A DNA stretch of 64,000 nt from JAAYUD01 sp963676865 (GTDB taxonomy: Bacteria; Bacteroidota; Bacteroidia; Bacteroidales; Bacteroidaceae), in contig CAXXSS010000001.1 of the NCBI GenBank assembly GCA_963676865.2, positions 2,046,001-2,110,000 of the forward strand. Direction: 5' to 3'. The notes beneath the pieces are model-generated. The model ran no database searches, had not been told where the DNA came from, and saw only the letters and a list, made by a program, of their open reading frames with translations. Every line of letters begins with the position of its first letter. Positions within the stretch are counted from its first letter, which is position 1. The position numbers were made by a program, and so were the translations under genes. Positions 32,673 through 42,363 of the stretch are shown piece after piece.

Positions 32673-35564
32673 ATGGGCAAATATTATTCAATTACAACAC
32701 TCCTCTTGAATTGTAGCAAGAAAGTGTCGCTTATCGCACTATTATTAATATTATTCTACCCTGTACGAATCTGTTCACAGACGGGGCAAAAAGAAAACTC
32801 TAAATTTAGAGTCTTTGGTAAAATTTTTGAGTTAAATGACAAAAACAAAGAGACTCTTTCGTATGCTACAGTATCGCTTACTGAATATGGTATTAATACT
32901 TTCAGCGATAATGCCGGAAATTTTTCTTTAAAAGGTGTTCCTGCCGGTAAAACGCAGTTGCGAATACACTATATGGGAAAAGTAGATATTGATACTTTGA
33001 TTAATGTAAATCGAGATGTTTATATTTCTGTGATTATGCAAGAAGAAAATTTTCGTTTGAAAACTGTTGTTGTTACGGCAGAGGAGTCTAAAAAATCTAA
33101 AGCAACGTCCTCTACTATCTCAAGAACAGCTATTGATCATTTACAGGCGACAAGTCTTCAAAATATATTGTCGTTAATACCGGGAGGAATATCGGGCAAT
33201 CAGGATTTGAATAATGCTAGCCAAATCAATATCCGTAATGTTTCTTCAAATACTACCGACGAAGATATGAATGGATTGGGGTCTGCCGTCATTCGGAATG
33301 GAGCTCCTATAAGTAATAATGCCAATATGGATGCTTTGAATCCGACAGTCATTGGCGCTACTACCTCTTTGGGAGGTGGGGCCTCTCCAACGGGAGGTGT
33401 TGATACTAGAAATATTTCTGCAGACAATATTGAATCTGTTGAAGTGATTCGTGGTATACCTTCTGTTGAATATGGCGATTTGAGCTCCGGTGCCATTATT
33501 ATTAATTCAAAAGCAGGAAAGGAACCTTTAAGGATCAATACAAAAGTCAATACCAATGTGTATGAATTTTCGACTAGTAAAGGATTGGAATTAGGTAATA
33601 ACAGTGGTGCTCTAAATGTAGGGATTGATTATGCTTATAATACTAAGGATCCTATCGAGTCATATCGTTATTATCAACGTACCACTGGGAATATCTTATA
33701 TTCTAATTACTATTTTAATAAACGTTTGAAGAATAATATTTCTTTGGATTTCTTTTATGGGCATGATAAACGGAATAAAAATCCCGATGATCAATTGAAT
33801 AAGATTTCGTCTGATGGGAAGGATCTAGGTTTTATTCTGAATACGAATGGATCTTTGTATTTTAAAGACTTATGGTTGAAGAATATTCGATATGTTGCAT
33901 CGTTCAGTTATACCTCTAAAAAGAGTTATTACGAAGCACAGTATGTTTCAGCCAATGCTCCTTATTCTATGACCACTACTGATGGTGCAATTCTTTCGAA
34001 TACCGCAGGTGCACATGTATATGACGCTACAGGAAATGAAATTACTAATTTTGGAACTGGAGATGCAGGTTATTACGCCAACTATTTGCCAAGTACTTAT
34101 GTAGCGCGTTATGATATTGATGGAAAAGAAATCAATTTCTTTTCCAAAGTATCGGCAAATTTCTTCAAAAGATTCGGGAATACAAACCATCGTTTCATAT
34201 TGGGAGTGGATTTTAAAACAGATGGAAATAGAGGCAAAGGCAAAACATTCGATCCTACGGCTCCGCCCTATCGTAATTTGTCTGCGCTAAATGCTACCTA
34301 TCGTCCAAGGGCTTATAAAGACATTCCTTTTATTAACCAATTGGGACTATTTGCTGAAGAAAATTTAAAGTGGACTATTGGACATCGAAATATAAACGTT
34401 CAAGCAGGTTTGCGTTATGACCATGTATCGATTGTAAAGAATGTTTTAAGCCCTCGAATCAATGCCTCTTTTGATATTATCCCTCAATACTTTTCTATTC
34501 GAGGCGGATATGGTATTGCTGCCAAAATGCCTACAGCTTTATATCTACATCCGGAACCCGCTTATTTCGAATACATCAATGTGAACGAACTAGCTAACGA
34601 ATCAATCCCCGAAAACGAACGTCTATTTATAACGACTACAAGGGCTTTTGATTCTAGTAATAAGGACTTGAAGGTGGCAAAAAATCATAAAGCAGAAATA
34701 GGTTTTGATTTAAAAATAAAACAAGCCCACTTGGCTGTAACTGCTTTCAGCGAGAAAATGAATAACGGTTATTCTTTATCAGAGACAGCAAAGAGTTTCA
34801 AACCTGTTACCTTCAACGAATATACTCGCGATTCGAATGGCAAGTTGGTACTTTCGGACAGCAACCCTGTATTGGCAAGCTTCTCTACTCCCAACAATAG
34901 CCGGGTGTTGAATACCAAAGGACTTGAATTCGATTTGAATCTTGGACGTTTTGAGCCAATACGTACCGCGGTAAGTTTTAATGGAGGATGGTTTAATAGC
35001 GAGAGTTATACAAATGATTATACCTATTATGACGAGAGTGGCACTGGTGGCAATAGCCGGAGAGATGTTGCTTTGTATCAATCTGGTATGGCAAAGCATT
35101 ATAACGAACGTTTATCTACAGCCTTAAGAGTGACTCATAATATACCTAGTATTGGTTTTGTTATTACTTTGACTGCACAAACGATTTGGAAAGAGGCCGA
35201 TTGGTACAAGATGGGAAATGATTCGATACCAGTAGGCTATATTTCGAAAACAGATGGATCGGTCAATTTATTCACTCCCGGACAGTACACGACAAGGGAG
35301 CAATTGCAACAACAGGGAAAAGATTACTTGCTTAGAACGGTAACGACAAGTAATTACATTAAAGAAAGCTATCACCCTTTGTTTTGTTTTAATATCAATA
35401 TAACGAAAGAGATCGGAAAATATATGCGAGCTTCTTTTTTTGCTAACAATCTGTTTAGAAGTTATCCGGTTGTCAGTTCTAAACGTAATCCGGGCACAAA
35501 GATTGTACGAAATATGGGATCGAATGATTTCTTTTTTGGTTGTGAGTTGTCTTTTATACTTTAA
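32673..35564 (+). CDS. TonB-dependent outer-membrane receptor (peptidase operon)
   Basis: Outer-membrane receptor of 963 residues. The N-terminal signal region (about 1-35) is long, with a 15-residue extension before the hydrophobic stretch LIALLLILFYPV. A carboxypeptidase-like regulatory domain (about 45-125) contains DNAGNFSLKGVPAGKTQLRI, the TonB box TVVVTAE is at 131-137, and the plug contains LIPGGISGNQDLNNASQINI and VEVIRGIPSVEYGDLSSGAI. The 22-strand barrel closes with FFFGCELSFIL. It has no STN domain and no SusD partner, so it is not a classical SusC. It heads an operon with a surface lipoprotein, a barrel protein and a gingipain-like peptidase, which suggests uptake of a peptide or protein-derived ligand. 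Confidence 0.92.
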   Translation: MGKYYSITTLLLNCSKKVSLIALLLILFYPVRICSQTGQKENSKFRVFGKIFELNDKNKETLSYATVSLTEYGINTFSDNAGNFSLKGVPAGKTQLRIHYMGKVDIDTLINVNRDVYISVIMQEENFRLKTVVVTAEESKKSKATSSTISRTAIDHLQATSLQNILSLIPGGISGNQDLNNASQINIRNVSSNTTDEDMNGLGSAVIRNGAPISNNANMDALNPTVIGATTSLGGGASPTGGVDTRNISADNIESVEVIRGIPSVEYGDLSSGAIIINSKAGKEPLRINTKVNTNVYEFSTSKGLELGNNSGALNVGIDYAYNTKDPIESYRYYQRTTGNILYSNYYFNKRLKNNISLDFFYGHDKRNKNPDDQLNKISSDGKDLGFILNTNGSLYFKDLWLKNIRYVASFSYTSKKSYYEAQYVSANAPYSMTTTDGAILSNTAGAHVYDATGNEITNFGTGDAGYYANYLPSTYVARYDIDGKEINFFSKVSANFFKRFGNTNHRFILGVDFKTDGNRGKGKTFDPTAPPYRNLSALNATYRPRAYKDIPFINQLGLFAEENLKWTIGHRNINVQAGLRYDHVSIVKNVLSPRINASFDIIPQYFSIRGGYGIAAKMPTALYLHPEPAYFEYINVNELANESIPENERLFITTTRAFDSSNKDLKVAKNHKAEIGFDLKIKQAHLAVTAFSEKMNNGYSLSETAKSFKPVTFNEYTRDSNGKLVLSDSNPVLASFSTPNNSRVLNTKGLEFDLNLGRFEPIRTAVSFNGGWFNSESYTNDYTYYDESGTGGNSRRDVALYQSGMAKHYNERLSTALRVTHNIPSIGFVITLTAQTIWKEADWYKMGNDSIPVGYISKTDGSVNLFTPGQYTTREQLQQQGKDYLLRTVTTSNYIKESYHPLFCFNINITKEIGKYMRASFFANNLFRSYPVVSSKRNPGTKIVRNMGSNDFFFGCELSFIL

Positions 35565-35574
35565 ACATATAGCG

Positions 35575-36840
35575 ATGAAAAAATATCAATTATATATAGG
35601 AATTCTTATTCCCTTCTTTCTAAATAGTGCGTGTGACTCTTTTAAAGATGCTGAGAAAGTTGAAGATGTAGCCCCCTTGACAGTAACCTTAAAAACGAGT
35701 ATTGGTCTAGAAACGGTTTCTTCGTTGGATGGATTGAAGGTAAAGTTTGATAATTATACTGAAGATCTACATTATGTAAGAACCATGAAGGGTAAAGAAT
35801 TGGAAGTAGATAGTATTATACCTGGCATTTATAGTGTTACGATCTCGGGAGAGGTAAATGATAGCGAAGGCAATGACTATTATATGAATGGCGGCATAGT
35901 AAATCAACCTTTATATCCAGGGAAAAGTGAAATAAATGTTTCCGTCAGTGGATTAAAAATTAGTCCGCTTATTTTTAAAGAGATTTATTTTGCCGGATCA
36001 TCGCCTTCTTACTTTCGAGATCAGTTCTATGAATTGTACAATAACTCAAACAAATTACTCTATCTGGATGGAATCTATTTTGCAGATTTGTGCCCTACCA
36101 TTGCAACAACAAATTTGCCTGTTTGGCCTTCTGAAGATGGTAATAATTATGTTTATGCCAATAGAGTTTGGAAGTTCCCGGGAAATGGAACAACTTATCC
36201 GCTTGCTCCAGGTGAATCGTGTGTAATAGCACAGTTTGCCGCTAACCATAAATTGGCTATTTACAACCCAAATTCTCCTGTCGACTGTAGTTCTTCCGAT
36301 TTTGAATTTAACATGAATAACAAAAATTATCCAGATCAACCTGCTTATGATATGTCTCATGTGTTTTATAATGGTAAGGCTGCAATGGGGACTGTTCCTC
36401 AGTATTTAACGTCTGTCATGGGAGGCGCTTATGTTATATTCCAGGTTCCGGCAGGGCAGACGTATGATCCTGTAAATGATGCCAATCTGCATACAAAGAA
36501 CTTGGCAAGTAGTTCTTCTACACTTTATGCTAAAGTTCCTGTTAGCTATGTATTAGATGCTGTAGAAGCTGGTCAAAATGCCAGTATGATTAGTGCAAAG
36601 CGTATTCCTCAGGTGTTAGATGCTGGTATGACTTATGTGGGTAGCACTTATTGCGGACTTGGTATTGCTCGAAAAAGATTGACCGACAGTAATGGAAACA
36701 TAATGCTTCATGACGATGGCTCTATTATTTTCCAAGACACCAATAATAGTACCGACGATTTTGAAAGAGGCGTAGTACCTGTGTTGAGGAGATACGATAC
36801 AAAAATGCCAAGTTGGAATCATACACTTCAATCTAAATAA
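35575..36840 (+). CDS. lipoprotein, probable DUF4876 family
   Basis: Lipoprotein of 421 residues starting at ATG 35575, 10 bp after the receptor stop; a longer frame from 35440 overlaps the receptor and is not used. The signal peptide ends in the lipobox LNSAC with Cys20, followed by acidic residues typical of surface export in Bacteroidetes. A beta-sandwich-like region (about 35-120) precedes a domain resembling DUF4876 (about 130-420), with IFKEIYFAGSSPSYFRDQFY, ELYNNSNKLLYLDGIYF and PGESCVIAQFA, features also seen in lamin-tail-like domains. It is likely the surface-exposed ligand-binding partner of the receptor, analogous in place to SusD. The family assignment is from memory of the pattern. 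Confidence 0.75.
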   Translation: MKKYQLYIGILIPFFLNSACDSFKDAEKVEDVAPLTVTLKTSIGLETVSSLDGLKVKFDNYTEDLHYVRTMKGKELEVDSIIPGIYSVTISGEVNDSEGNDYYMNGGIVNQPLYPGKSEINVSVSGLKISPLIFKEIYFAGSSPSYFRDQFYELYNNSNKLLYLDGIYFADLCPTIATTNLPVWPSEDGNNYVYANRVWKFPGNGTTYPLAPGESCVIAQFAANHKLAIYNPNSPVDCSSSDFEFNMNNKNYPDQPAYDMSHVFYNGKAAMGTVPQYLTSVMGGAYVIFQVPAGQTYDPVNDANLHTKNLASSSSTLYAKVPVSYVLDAVEAGQNASMISAKRIPQVLDAGMTYVGSTYCGLGIARKRLTDSNGNIMLHDDGSIIFQDTNNSTDDFERGVVPVLRRYDTKMPSWNHTLQSK

Positions 36841-36873
36841 TCAATCGATTATTGAACTTTAATAGCAAAGAAT

Positions 36874-38433
36874 ATGAAAAAATATATTAGTCGCATAGGT
36901 ATTTACGGAGGATTTTTATTTTCTTTATTTGCAACGCCTCTGTATGCTCAGGAATACTCAGATTTGACACCTGCTGCATTAGAAAAAATCAATTTAAATA
37001 ATGTTTGGCAAAAGACGTCCAATGCTGCAGGTGCAGTATGGTCGGGAACTCCTAAATATTCGTATGTCGACGCAGGATATGAATATTATAACGGAAGTTT
37101 CCACCGCCCCCAGCAGGGAACAGATGGGAACAGTCTGCATTTCAAATCGGAAGGTAATTTGATATTGAATAAAACGCGTGTATGGGGGTTCTTTTCATAT
37201 TCTCGTGACAATATAAATAGTACTCAATTTAACTCTTCTATCATCGATCCTTACCGTGGCATGCCTTATTATGTGGCCGATACCGTGATGAGTAATTGGA
37301 AAAACCAGCATTATAATATGGCTTTTCGTGTCGCATATCCCCTAAATGCTCATTTAGCAATTGGATTGGAAGGCCTTTATCAAGCAGATTTGGGGGCAAA
37401 GCAAATGGACCCACGTACACTTAATAAGCAGATGACGTTGACCCTAAAACCTTCTGTCGTCTACTCGTTAAATGAGCATCACCATTTGGGGGCTTCTTTT
37501 GAGTATTATTCATTAAAAGAAGAATCTGAAATGTCTAACGTAAATGCTAATGTGGATCAAACCTATTATAAATTATATGGATTGGGTACGGCAGTTATTG
37601 GTTTGGGGAGTGGCCGTTCTACCAATTATGTAGGCAATAATGTAGGTGGTGCGCTACAATACCAATATCTCGGTAATGTAAATGTTCTATTAGAAGGTAG
37701 TTATAATTATAAAGTCGAAGATGTTCGAGTCAGCTTCTCTACTCCCCAAGACGATTCTTCTGTCCGCGATAATATATGGAAAGGGTCGGCAGTATTTATT
37801 AAAGATGGAAAATCTTTTCTGAATTCTTTGAGTCTGATATACATTAACCGGCGTATAGACGGTATTCAATACATTACCCAATATGATAATACGACTTCGC
37901 AATTAGGGTGGCAAACGTTATATTCTAATGTTCGCTCGAAATATAATACAGACAATTTGAGCGCGATATATACACTTATGAAAAAGAGAAATAATGAATA
38001 TTCATGGATGGCAAATGCTTCTGTTTCGTACCAAAACGAGAAAGATGTCTATTTGATGCCTTATTCCGATAAAAAAGCCGAGAATCTGAAAATCGGATTC
38101 GGTGGAAAAGTAAATACCCAGTTATCCAATAAGTTATCGAGAAGATTATTGGGCGGAATAGATTTATCTTATAACAAGAATCTATCGGGGGGATATAATT
38201 ATCAAGGTTCACATGCGGATTATCCGGTTGTGACTAAGTTTGAAACTGTCGACTTGAATTATCTGATTACCAATTATTACGGTATAAATCTATCGGCCGT
38301 CTATTCGCAAAGAATAAAAGAAGACTTGAAAGCAGATATTTATATAAAGGCAAACTATAAATATACCAAAGCTAAAGATTTTGAGTTCGGCCATCGTTCG
38401 ATAATAGTATTTAGTATTGGTAGTAATTTCTGA
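36874..38433 (+). CDS. outer-membrane beta-barrel protein (DUF6850-like) of the peptidase operon
   Basis: Protein of 519 residues with a signal peptide (about 1-26, ending LYAQ) and repeated amphipathic beta strands with aromatic girdles (YEYYNGSFHRPQ, GFFSYSRDN, LEGSYNYKVE). It ends in IIVFSIGSNF, a typical barrel C-terminus. I think it matches the uncharacterised barrel family that accompanies DUF4876 lipoproteins in Bacteroides (DUF6850), but I cannot confirm the name. It lies 33 bp after the lipoprotein gene. A role as an outer-membrane channel or assembly scaffold for the surface complex is inferred. Confidence 0.75.
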   Translation: MKKYISRIGIYGGFLFSLFATPLYAQEYSDLTPAALEKINLNNVWQKTSNAAGAVWSGTPKYSYVDAGYEYYNGSFHRPQQGTDGNSLHFKSEGNLILNKTRVWGFFSYSRDNINSTQFNSSIIDPYRGMPYYVADTVMSNWKNQHYNMAFRVAYPLNAHLAIGLEGLYQADLGAKQMDPRTLNKQMTLTLKPSVVYSLNEHHHLGASFEYYSLKEESEMSNVNANVDQTYYKLYGLGTAVIGLGSGRSTNYVGNNVGGALQYQYLGNVNVLLEGSYNYKVEDVRVSFSTPQDDSSVRDNIWKGSAVFIKDGKSFLNSLSLIYINRRIDGIQYITQYDNTTSQLGWQTLYSNVRSKYNTDNLSAIYTLMKKRNNEYSWMANASVSYQNEKDVYLMPYSDKKAENLKIGFGGKVNTQLSNKLSRRLLGGIDLSYNKNLSGGYNYQGSHADYPVVTKFETVDLNYLITNYYGINLSAVYSQRIKEDLKADIYIKANYKYTKAKDFEFGHRSIIVFSIGSNF

Positions 38434-38560
38434 AAATTAGTAGATGATCATGTATTATGAGGACTGAAATTTAAAAAGTATATGAATAATTCTAAGTTAG
38501 ATCATCGCTATTTCTTAATCGGATAATTTATGAATGAAACAAATAATTAATTAAAATAAA

Positions 38561-40762
38561 ATGAAAAAGATTTTTCTTGTATTCCTATTGAATAGCCTTG
38601 CATTGTGTTGTTTGAATGCGCAGACGGTTATAAACCCAACAATAAAGAGTAAAACCTCTTTTGCTATTATCATAGATGAAAGTTCTTATCAACAGACGAA
38701 AGATGCTGTAGATGCATATTCTCGTATAGTAGAAAAAGATGGGTTGGGTACTTATGTCGTGCATGGCGTTTGGAAATCTCCGGAGGAGATAAAAGATATC
38801 TTAGTTCGCTTGCATAAACAATCGTTATTGAAGTTGGAAGGTGCAGTGTTTATAGGGGATATTCCTATTCCAATGATTCGAGATGCCCAACATCTGTCTT
38901 CAGCTTTCAAAATGAATCAAAAAAGAGATTGGAAAGTATCTAGCATTCCTTCAGATCGTTTCTATGACGACTTTGGTTTGAAATTTAAGTTTTTGAAGCA
39001 AGATAATGATAGAAAAGATTTTTTTTATTATTCATTATTGCCCGAATCTGAACAATATATAAATTGTGATATTTATACAGCCCGCATTCGTCCTTTGGAA
39101 ATTGCTGGACTCGATAAGTATCAACAGATACGTGACTTTTTGCACAAAGTTGTGAAAGAACGTACGACCAACTCCTACAATCCATTGGATTGTTTGTCTA
39201 TGGCACGGGGTCATGGCTACAACTCAGAAGACGAAGGAGCATGGGCCGGCGAGCAGATAGCTTTAAGAGAGCAGTTGCCTCAAACATTTAAGGCTGGTGG
39301 TTCTGTTCGTTTTATAGACTTTCTGTCTCGTTATCCCGCCAAATTCTATTATTTGAATGAAGTGCAAAGACCTGGATTGGATGTGATGCTATTTCATCAC
39401 CATGGCAATACAGATGTTCAGTATATAAATGGTTATAAAGATGGTAGCGATATAAACATAAGTATCGAAAATGCCAAATTGTTTATTCGTTCAAAAATTC
39501 CTGCCTTAGCAAAGAAAAAGGGTAAAGACGCTGCCATTGAAACGTATATGAAAAGCTATGATATACCTCGCTCTTGGTGCGAAGAGGCCTTTGATCCTCA
39601 GAAGATAAAAGCTGATTCTTTATACAATTTGGATCTAGATATTAATACTAGTGATATTCGTAAAATCAGCCCCTCGGCCCGTTTTATACTGTTTGATGCG
39701 TGTTTCAATGGCTCTTTTTATGAAAAAGATTATGTGACAGGGTCATATATATTTAATAAAGGAACCACGCTAGTTACTCAAGGCAATACGGTTAATACTA
39801 TTCAAGATAAATGGCCTGATGAATTCTTAGGATTGCTGAATGCCGGTATGCGTATAGGAGAATGGCATCGTCACGTAGCTTTTTTGGAAACTCATTTGAT
39901 AGGAGATCCGACATATCATTTTGCTGCAACAGACAACATCAAATACAATATAAACGAAGCTTCTGCTTTTCGAGAAAACGATGTAACATTTTGGCGGTCT
40001 CAATTGAGCAGTCCATATCCCGACATACAGGCCTTAGCTTTGCGCAAACTAAGCAAAGCCAAAGTACAGGGGCTCTCCGATTTATTAAGGCAAACATACT
40101 TTAATTCTCCTTATATGGTAGTCAGATTAGAGGCTTTCCGGCTATTGACACATTTTATGGACAACAACTACGTGAAAGTCTTGAAAGCTGCTCTTTTTGA
40201 CAGTTATGAATTGACTCGTCGTTTTGCGACCGATTATGCAGCTGATTATGGTTCTGATGATTTGATTCCGGAGATTGCAAAAGCGATAGTTACAAATTAT
40301 ACTGATACTCGTTTAGCATTCAATTTTGATGAATGCATAAAGAATTGTGACGGTGATAAAATGAAAGTGGCATTACAAAAGCTGGTTGATGCCAATCCGT
40401 TGTATTATAAAAAAGATTATGAACAGATCATAAATCATATAGACGCTTTAATGAAATCAAAAGTGGAGAGTTTGAATATGATAACGGATACTGTAACTAC
40501 TACTAAAAATAAACGTTTGGAGATAGTCAATTATCGTAACCATCCTAGTTCTTTTGCAGTAGATGGTTTGTTGAATTTCATTGCTGATGATAAACGTGAT
40601 ATGGATCTGAGAATTATTGCAGCAGAAGCTTTAGGCTGGTATAACTTAAACAGCAGGAAGTGGGATATATTGAATGGTTTAAAGAAAATAGCTCCTTCTA
40701 TCAATAGTGTAGAGCTGAAAGCTGAGGTAGGCAAAACGATTAGACGCTTGGATAATAGATAG
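38561..40762 (+). CDS. secreted gingipain-like (clan CD, C25-type) cysteine peptidase with HEAT-like repeats
   Basis: Secreted protein of 733 residues (signal peptide about 1-20, ending LNA). The middle follows the C25 gingipain pattern: GAVFIGDIPIPMI (94-106), SSIPSDRFYDDFGL (127-140), TARIRPLEIAGLDKYQQIRD with its parallel in the gingipain 'GR' segment, the His box FHHHGNTD with His281-Gly282, and the Cys box FILFDACFNGSF with Cys381. HLIGDPT (445-451) is the usual end of the catalytic domain. About 65 extra residues sit between the His and Cys boxes compared with gingipains. The C-terminal about 260 residues look like HEAT repeats (LSSPYPDIQALALRKLSKAK). No Por-secretion C-terminal domain is evident. 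It is the last gene of the TonB-receptor operon, followed by a strong terminator. Confidence 0.75.
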   Translation: MKKIFLVFLLNSLALCCLNAQTVINPTIKSKTSFAIIIDESSYQQTKDAVDAYSRIVEKDGLGTYVVHGVWKSPEEIKDILVRLHKQSLLKLEGAVFIGDIPIPMIRDAQHLSSAFKMNQKRDWKVSSIPSDRFYDDFGLKFKFLKQDNDRKDFFYYSLLPESEQYINCDIYTARIRPLEIAGLDKYQQIRDFLHKVVKERTTNSYNPLDCLSMARGHGYNSEDEGAWAGEQIALREQLPQTFKAGGSVRFIDFLSRYPAKFYYLNEVQRPGLDVMLFHHHGNTDVQYINGYKDGSDINISIENAKLFIRSKIPALAKKKGKDAAIETYMKSYDIPRSWCEEAFDPQKIKADSLYNLDLDINTSDIRKISPSARFILFDACFNGSFYEKDYVTGSYIFNKGTTLVTQGNTVNTIQDKWPDEFLGLLNAGMRIGEWHRHVAFLETHLIGDPTYHFAATDNIKYNINEASAFRENDVTFWRSQLSSPYPDIQALALRKLSKAKVQGLSDLLRQTYFNSPYMVVRLEAFRLLTHFMDNNYVKVLKAALFDSYELTRRFATDYAADYGSDDLIPEIAKAIVTNYTDTRLAFNFDECIKNCDGDKMKVALQKLVDANPLYYKKDYEQIINHIDALMKSKVESLNMITDTVTTTKNKRLEIVNYRNHPSSFAVDGLLNFIADDKRDMDLRIIAAEALGWYNLNSRKWDILNGLKKIAPSINSVELKAEVGKTIRRLDNR

Positions 40763-40825
40763 ACCAATAAGAAAAAGCAATTTCTTTATTGGCCGTGATT
40801 TGTATTGTCGTATGTTGTTTTTTTG

Positions 40826-40862
40826 TTGAGGCCCTTATGTTTCTGAAACATAAGGGCCTCAA
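40826..40862 (+). terminator. perfect terminator hairpin after the peptidase operon
   Basis: An 18-bp exact inverted repeat (TTGAGGCCCTTATGTTTC and its complement) lies 63 bp after the peptidase stop. It is strong and could act on both strands. Confidence 0.85.
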
Positions 40863-41076
40863 TCGCTTTAGATTATTATATTGTTTTAGAGAGATAAAGA
40901 TGTTATTTAGGGGCTGCTGAATAATTGTATTTAATATTATTTAATTTGAATATCAGGATATTAGATCGGATTATTTTCATGATTTTAAATAAAAAAGGCC
41001 ATATTTACTTGATTTCTTATTCCGAACTCAAGTATTATTTGCGCAATAGAAGGATGGTGATTATTGTATCCTCATA

Positions 41077-42318
41077 TCATTCTGTTTCCCTCTCTACCCA
41101 TCGGGGGAGGTGATTGTTGGGCGTAACAACTGCAAACTTATAGAACTTCGACAGGGTATATTTCTTGAGGTCTATATGGTACGTTTCTTGCTTGGCAGGT
41201 ACAGTAGCTACTTCTATCCATTGATCGCTTCCACCCTTTATGTAATTGTTGGTTGGGGCCATGAAGATCGTTGCTTTCTCTGCCGTACCGTCCGATTTCC
41301 AATTCAGAGTGATGGTATCGTCGTATGGGAAGGCCGATAGCTGGTAAATATCACGTTTCCCGATGAATGAAATACCGTCTTCTTCGAAAGCAAGATTGGT
41401 GGGTACTTCGAAATTCATAAAACGGCAGATAGTTGGCAAAATGTCTACATGAGACAATTGATCTTTACTGAATTCTTTATTCACGTTCTTAATATTGGTA
41501 GACATCCATATACAACGTTCGCGCTGAAATTGTCCTCCATGTCCATGTCCGTTTTCGGCACGTCCGTGATCGGTAGTGACAATAATCATCCACTCTTCGT
41601 CATAGTTCTTTTCGCGATATTTGATGGCATCCCATATCTTCTGTAGCTGCTTGTCTGTCTTCAGCACATAATCGTCTGAATACCTACCGTTGCCGAACAG
41701 ATGGAAGGCATCATCGGTGTACCACAAGTAAGTCCAGCTCAAATCGGGAGCGTTAGTCTTGACGCATTGCGCCGCTTTGTCTATCACCAACGAATCGATT
41801 TGCCATATCTCGGTGCTATTCTTTTGTTGTGGGAAGTTTGCTTTGTCAAGGTCGTAACCATCGGCTACATAATCTACTTTCAAGTTATTTGTTTCGCTTT
41901 TGCCGGCCCCCAACAAGACAGTGCGGTTGTCGGTCCAACTTGAAAAGATAGCCGTCCGGTAATCCTTCTTTTGTTCCTTTGCGATACGAAAGATAGTCCA
42001 ATAATTGTAGTTGGGCTTTATATCCGAGTTGCCCTGTACGTTGTGTTTGTTCATCCAAGTGCCGGTGAGGATATTTGAATAGCCTATTGCCGATACTGTA
42101 GGAGTTTGAGAATAGGCGCCTACCTCACCGCCAGAATATCCTCTGCTATAGCCACCCGCAGCAGCAATATCATAAATGGTTGTTGGATGAAGACGTTCTA
42201 TGCAATCGGCAGGAATACCGTCTATAATGACATAAATCACTTTTCTAGTCTTGGCAGACATCTCTACCAAAGAGCTTAGTATCAACAACGAAAAGAGTAA
42301 TAATCTTCTAAATTTCAT
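41077..42318 (-). CDS. secreted alkaline-phosphatase-fold phosphodiesterase/nucleotide pyrophosphatase
   Basis: Exported enzyme of 413-415 residues of the type I phosphodiesterase/alkaline phosphatase superfamily. The signal peptide (MKFRRLLLFSLLILSSLVEM, ending SAK) opens at ATG 42318. Metal- and phosphate-binding elements are visible in VIYVIIDGIPADC, the nucleophile loop PTVSAIGYSNILTGTW where a Thr or Ser takes the phosphate, and VTTDHGRAENGHGHGGQ, with two Asp/His ligands. It hydrolyses phosphodiesters or phosphomonoesters in the periplasm or at the surface. It follows SusD and SusC on the same strand, 46 bp after SusD, so it probably removes phosphate from the ligand imported by that pair. 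Confidence 0.88.
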   Translation of the reverse strand: MKFRRLLLFSLLILSSLVEMSAKTRKVIYVIIDGIPADCIERLHPTTIYDIAAAGGYSRGYSGGEVGAYSQTPTVSAIGYSNILTGTWMNKHNVQGNSDIKPNYNYWTIFRIAKEQKKDYRTAIFSSWTDNRTVLLGAGKSETNNLKVDYVADGYDLDKANFPQQKNSTEIWQIDSLVIDKAAQCVKTNAPDLSWTYLWYTDDAFHLFGNGRYSDDYVLKTDKQLQKIWDAIKYREKNYDEEWMIIVTTDHGRAENGHGHGGQFQRERCIWMSTNIKNVNKEFSKDQLSHVDILPTICRFMNFEVPTNLAFEEDGISFIGKRDIYQLSAFPYDDTITLNWKSDGTAEKATIFMAPTNNYIKGGSDQWIEVATVPAKQETYHIDLKKYTLSKFYKFAVVTPNNHLPRWVERETE

Positions 42319-42363
42319 AATCATTGTGTTTTATCTATTAAGAAACTGCTTTGATTTTGTTTG

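Noticed and set aside
40925..41113. 62-codon plus-strand ORF after the peptidase operon
   Set aside because: It overlaps the end of the phosphodiesterase gene antisense and shows no coding features.
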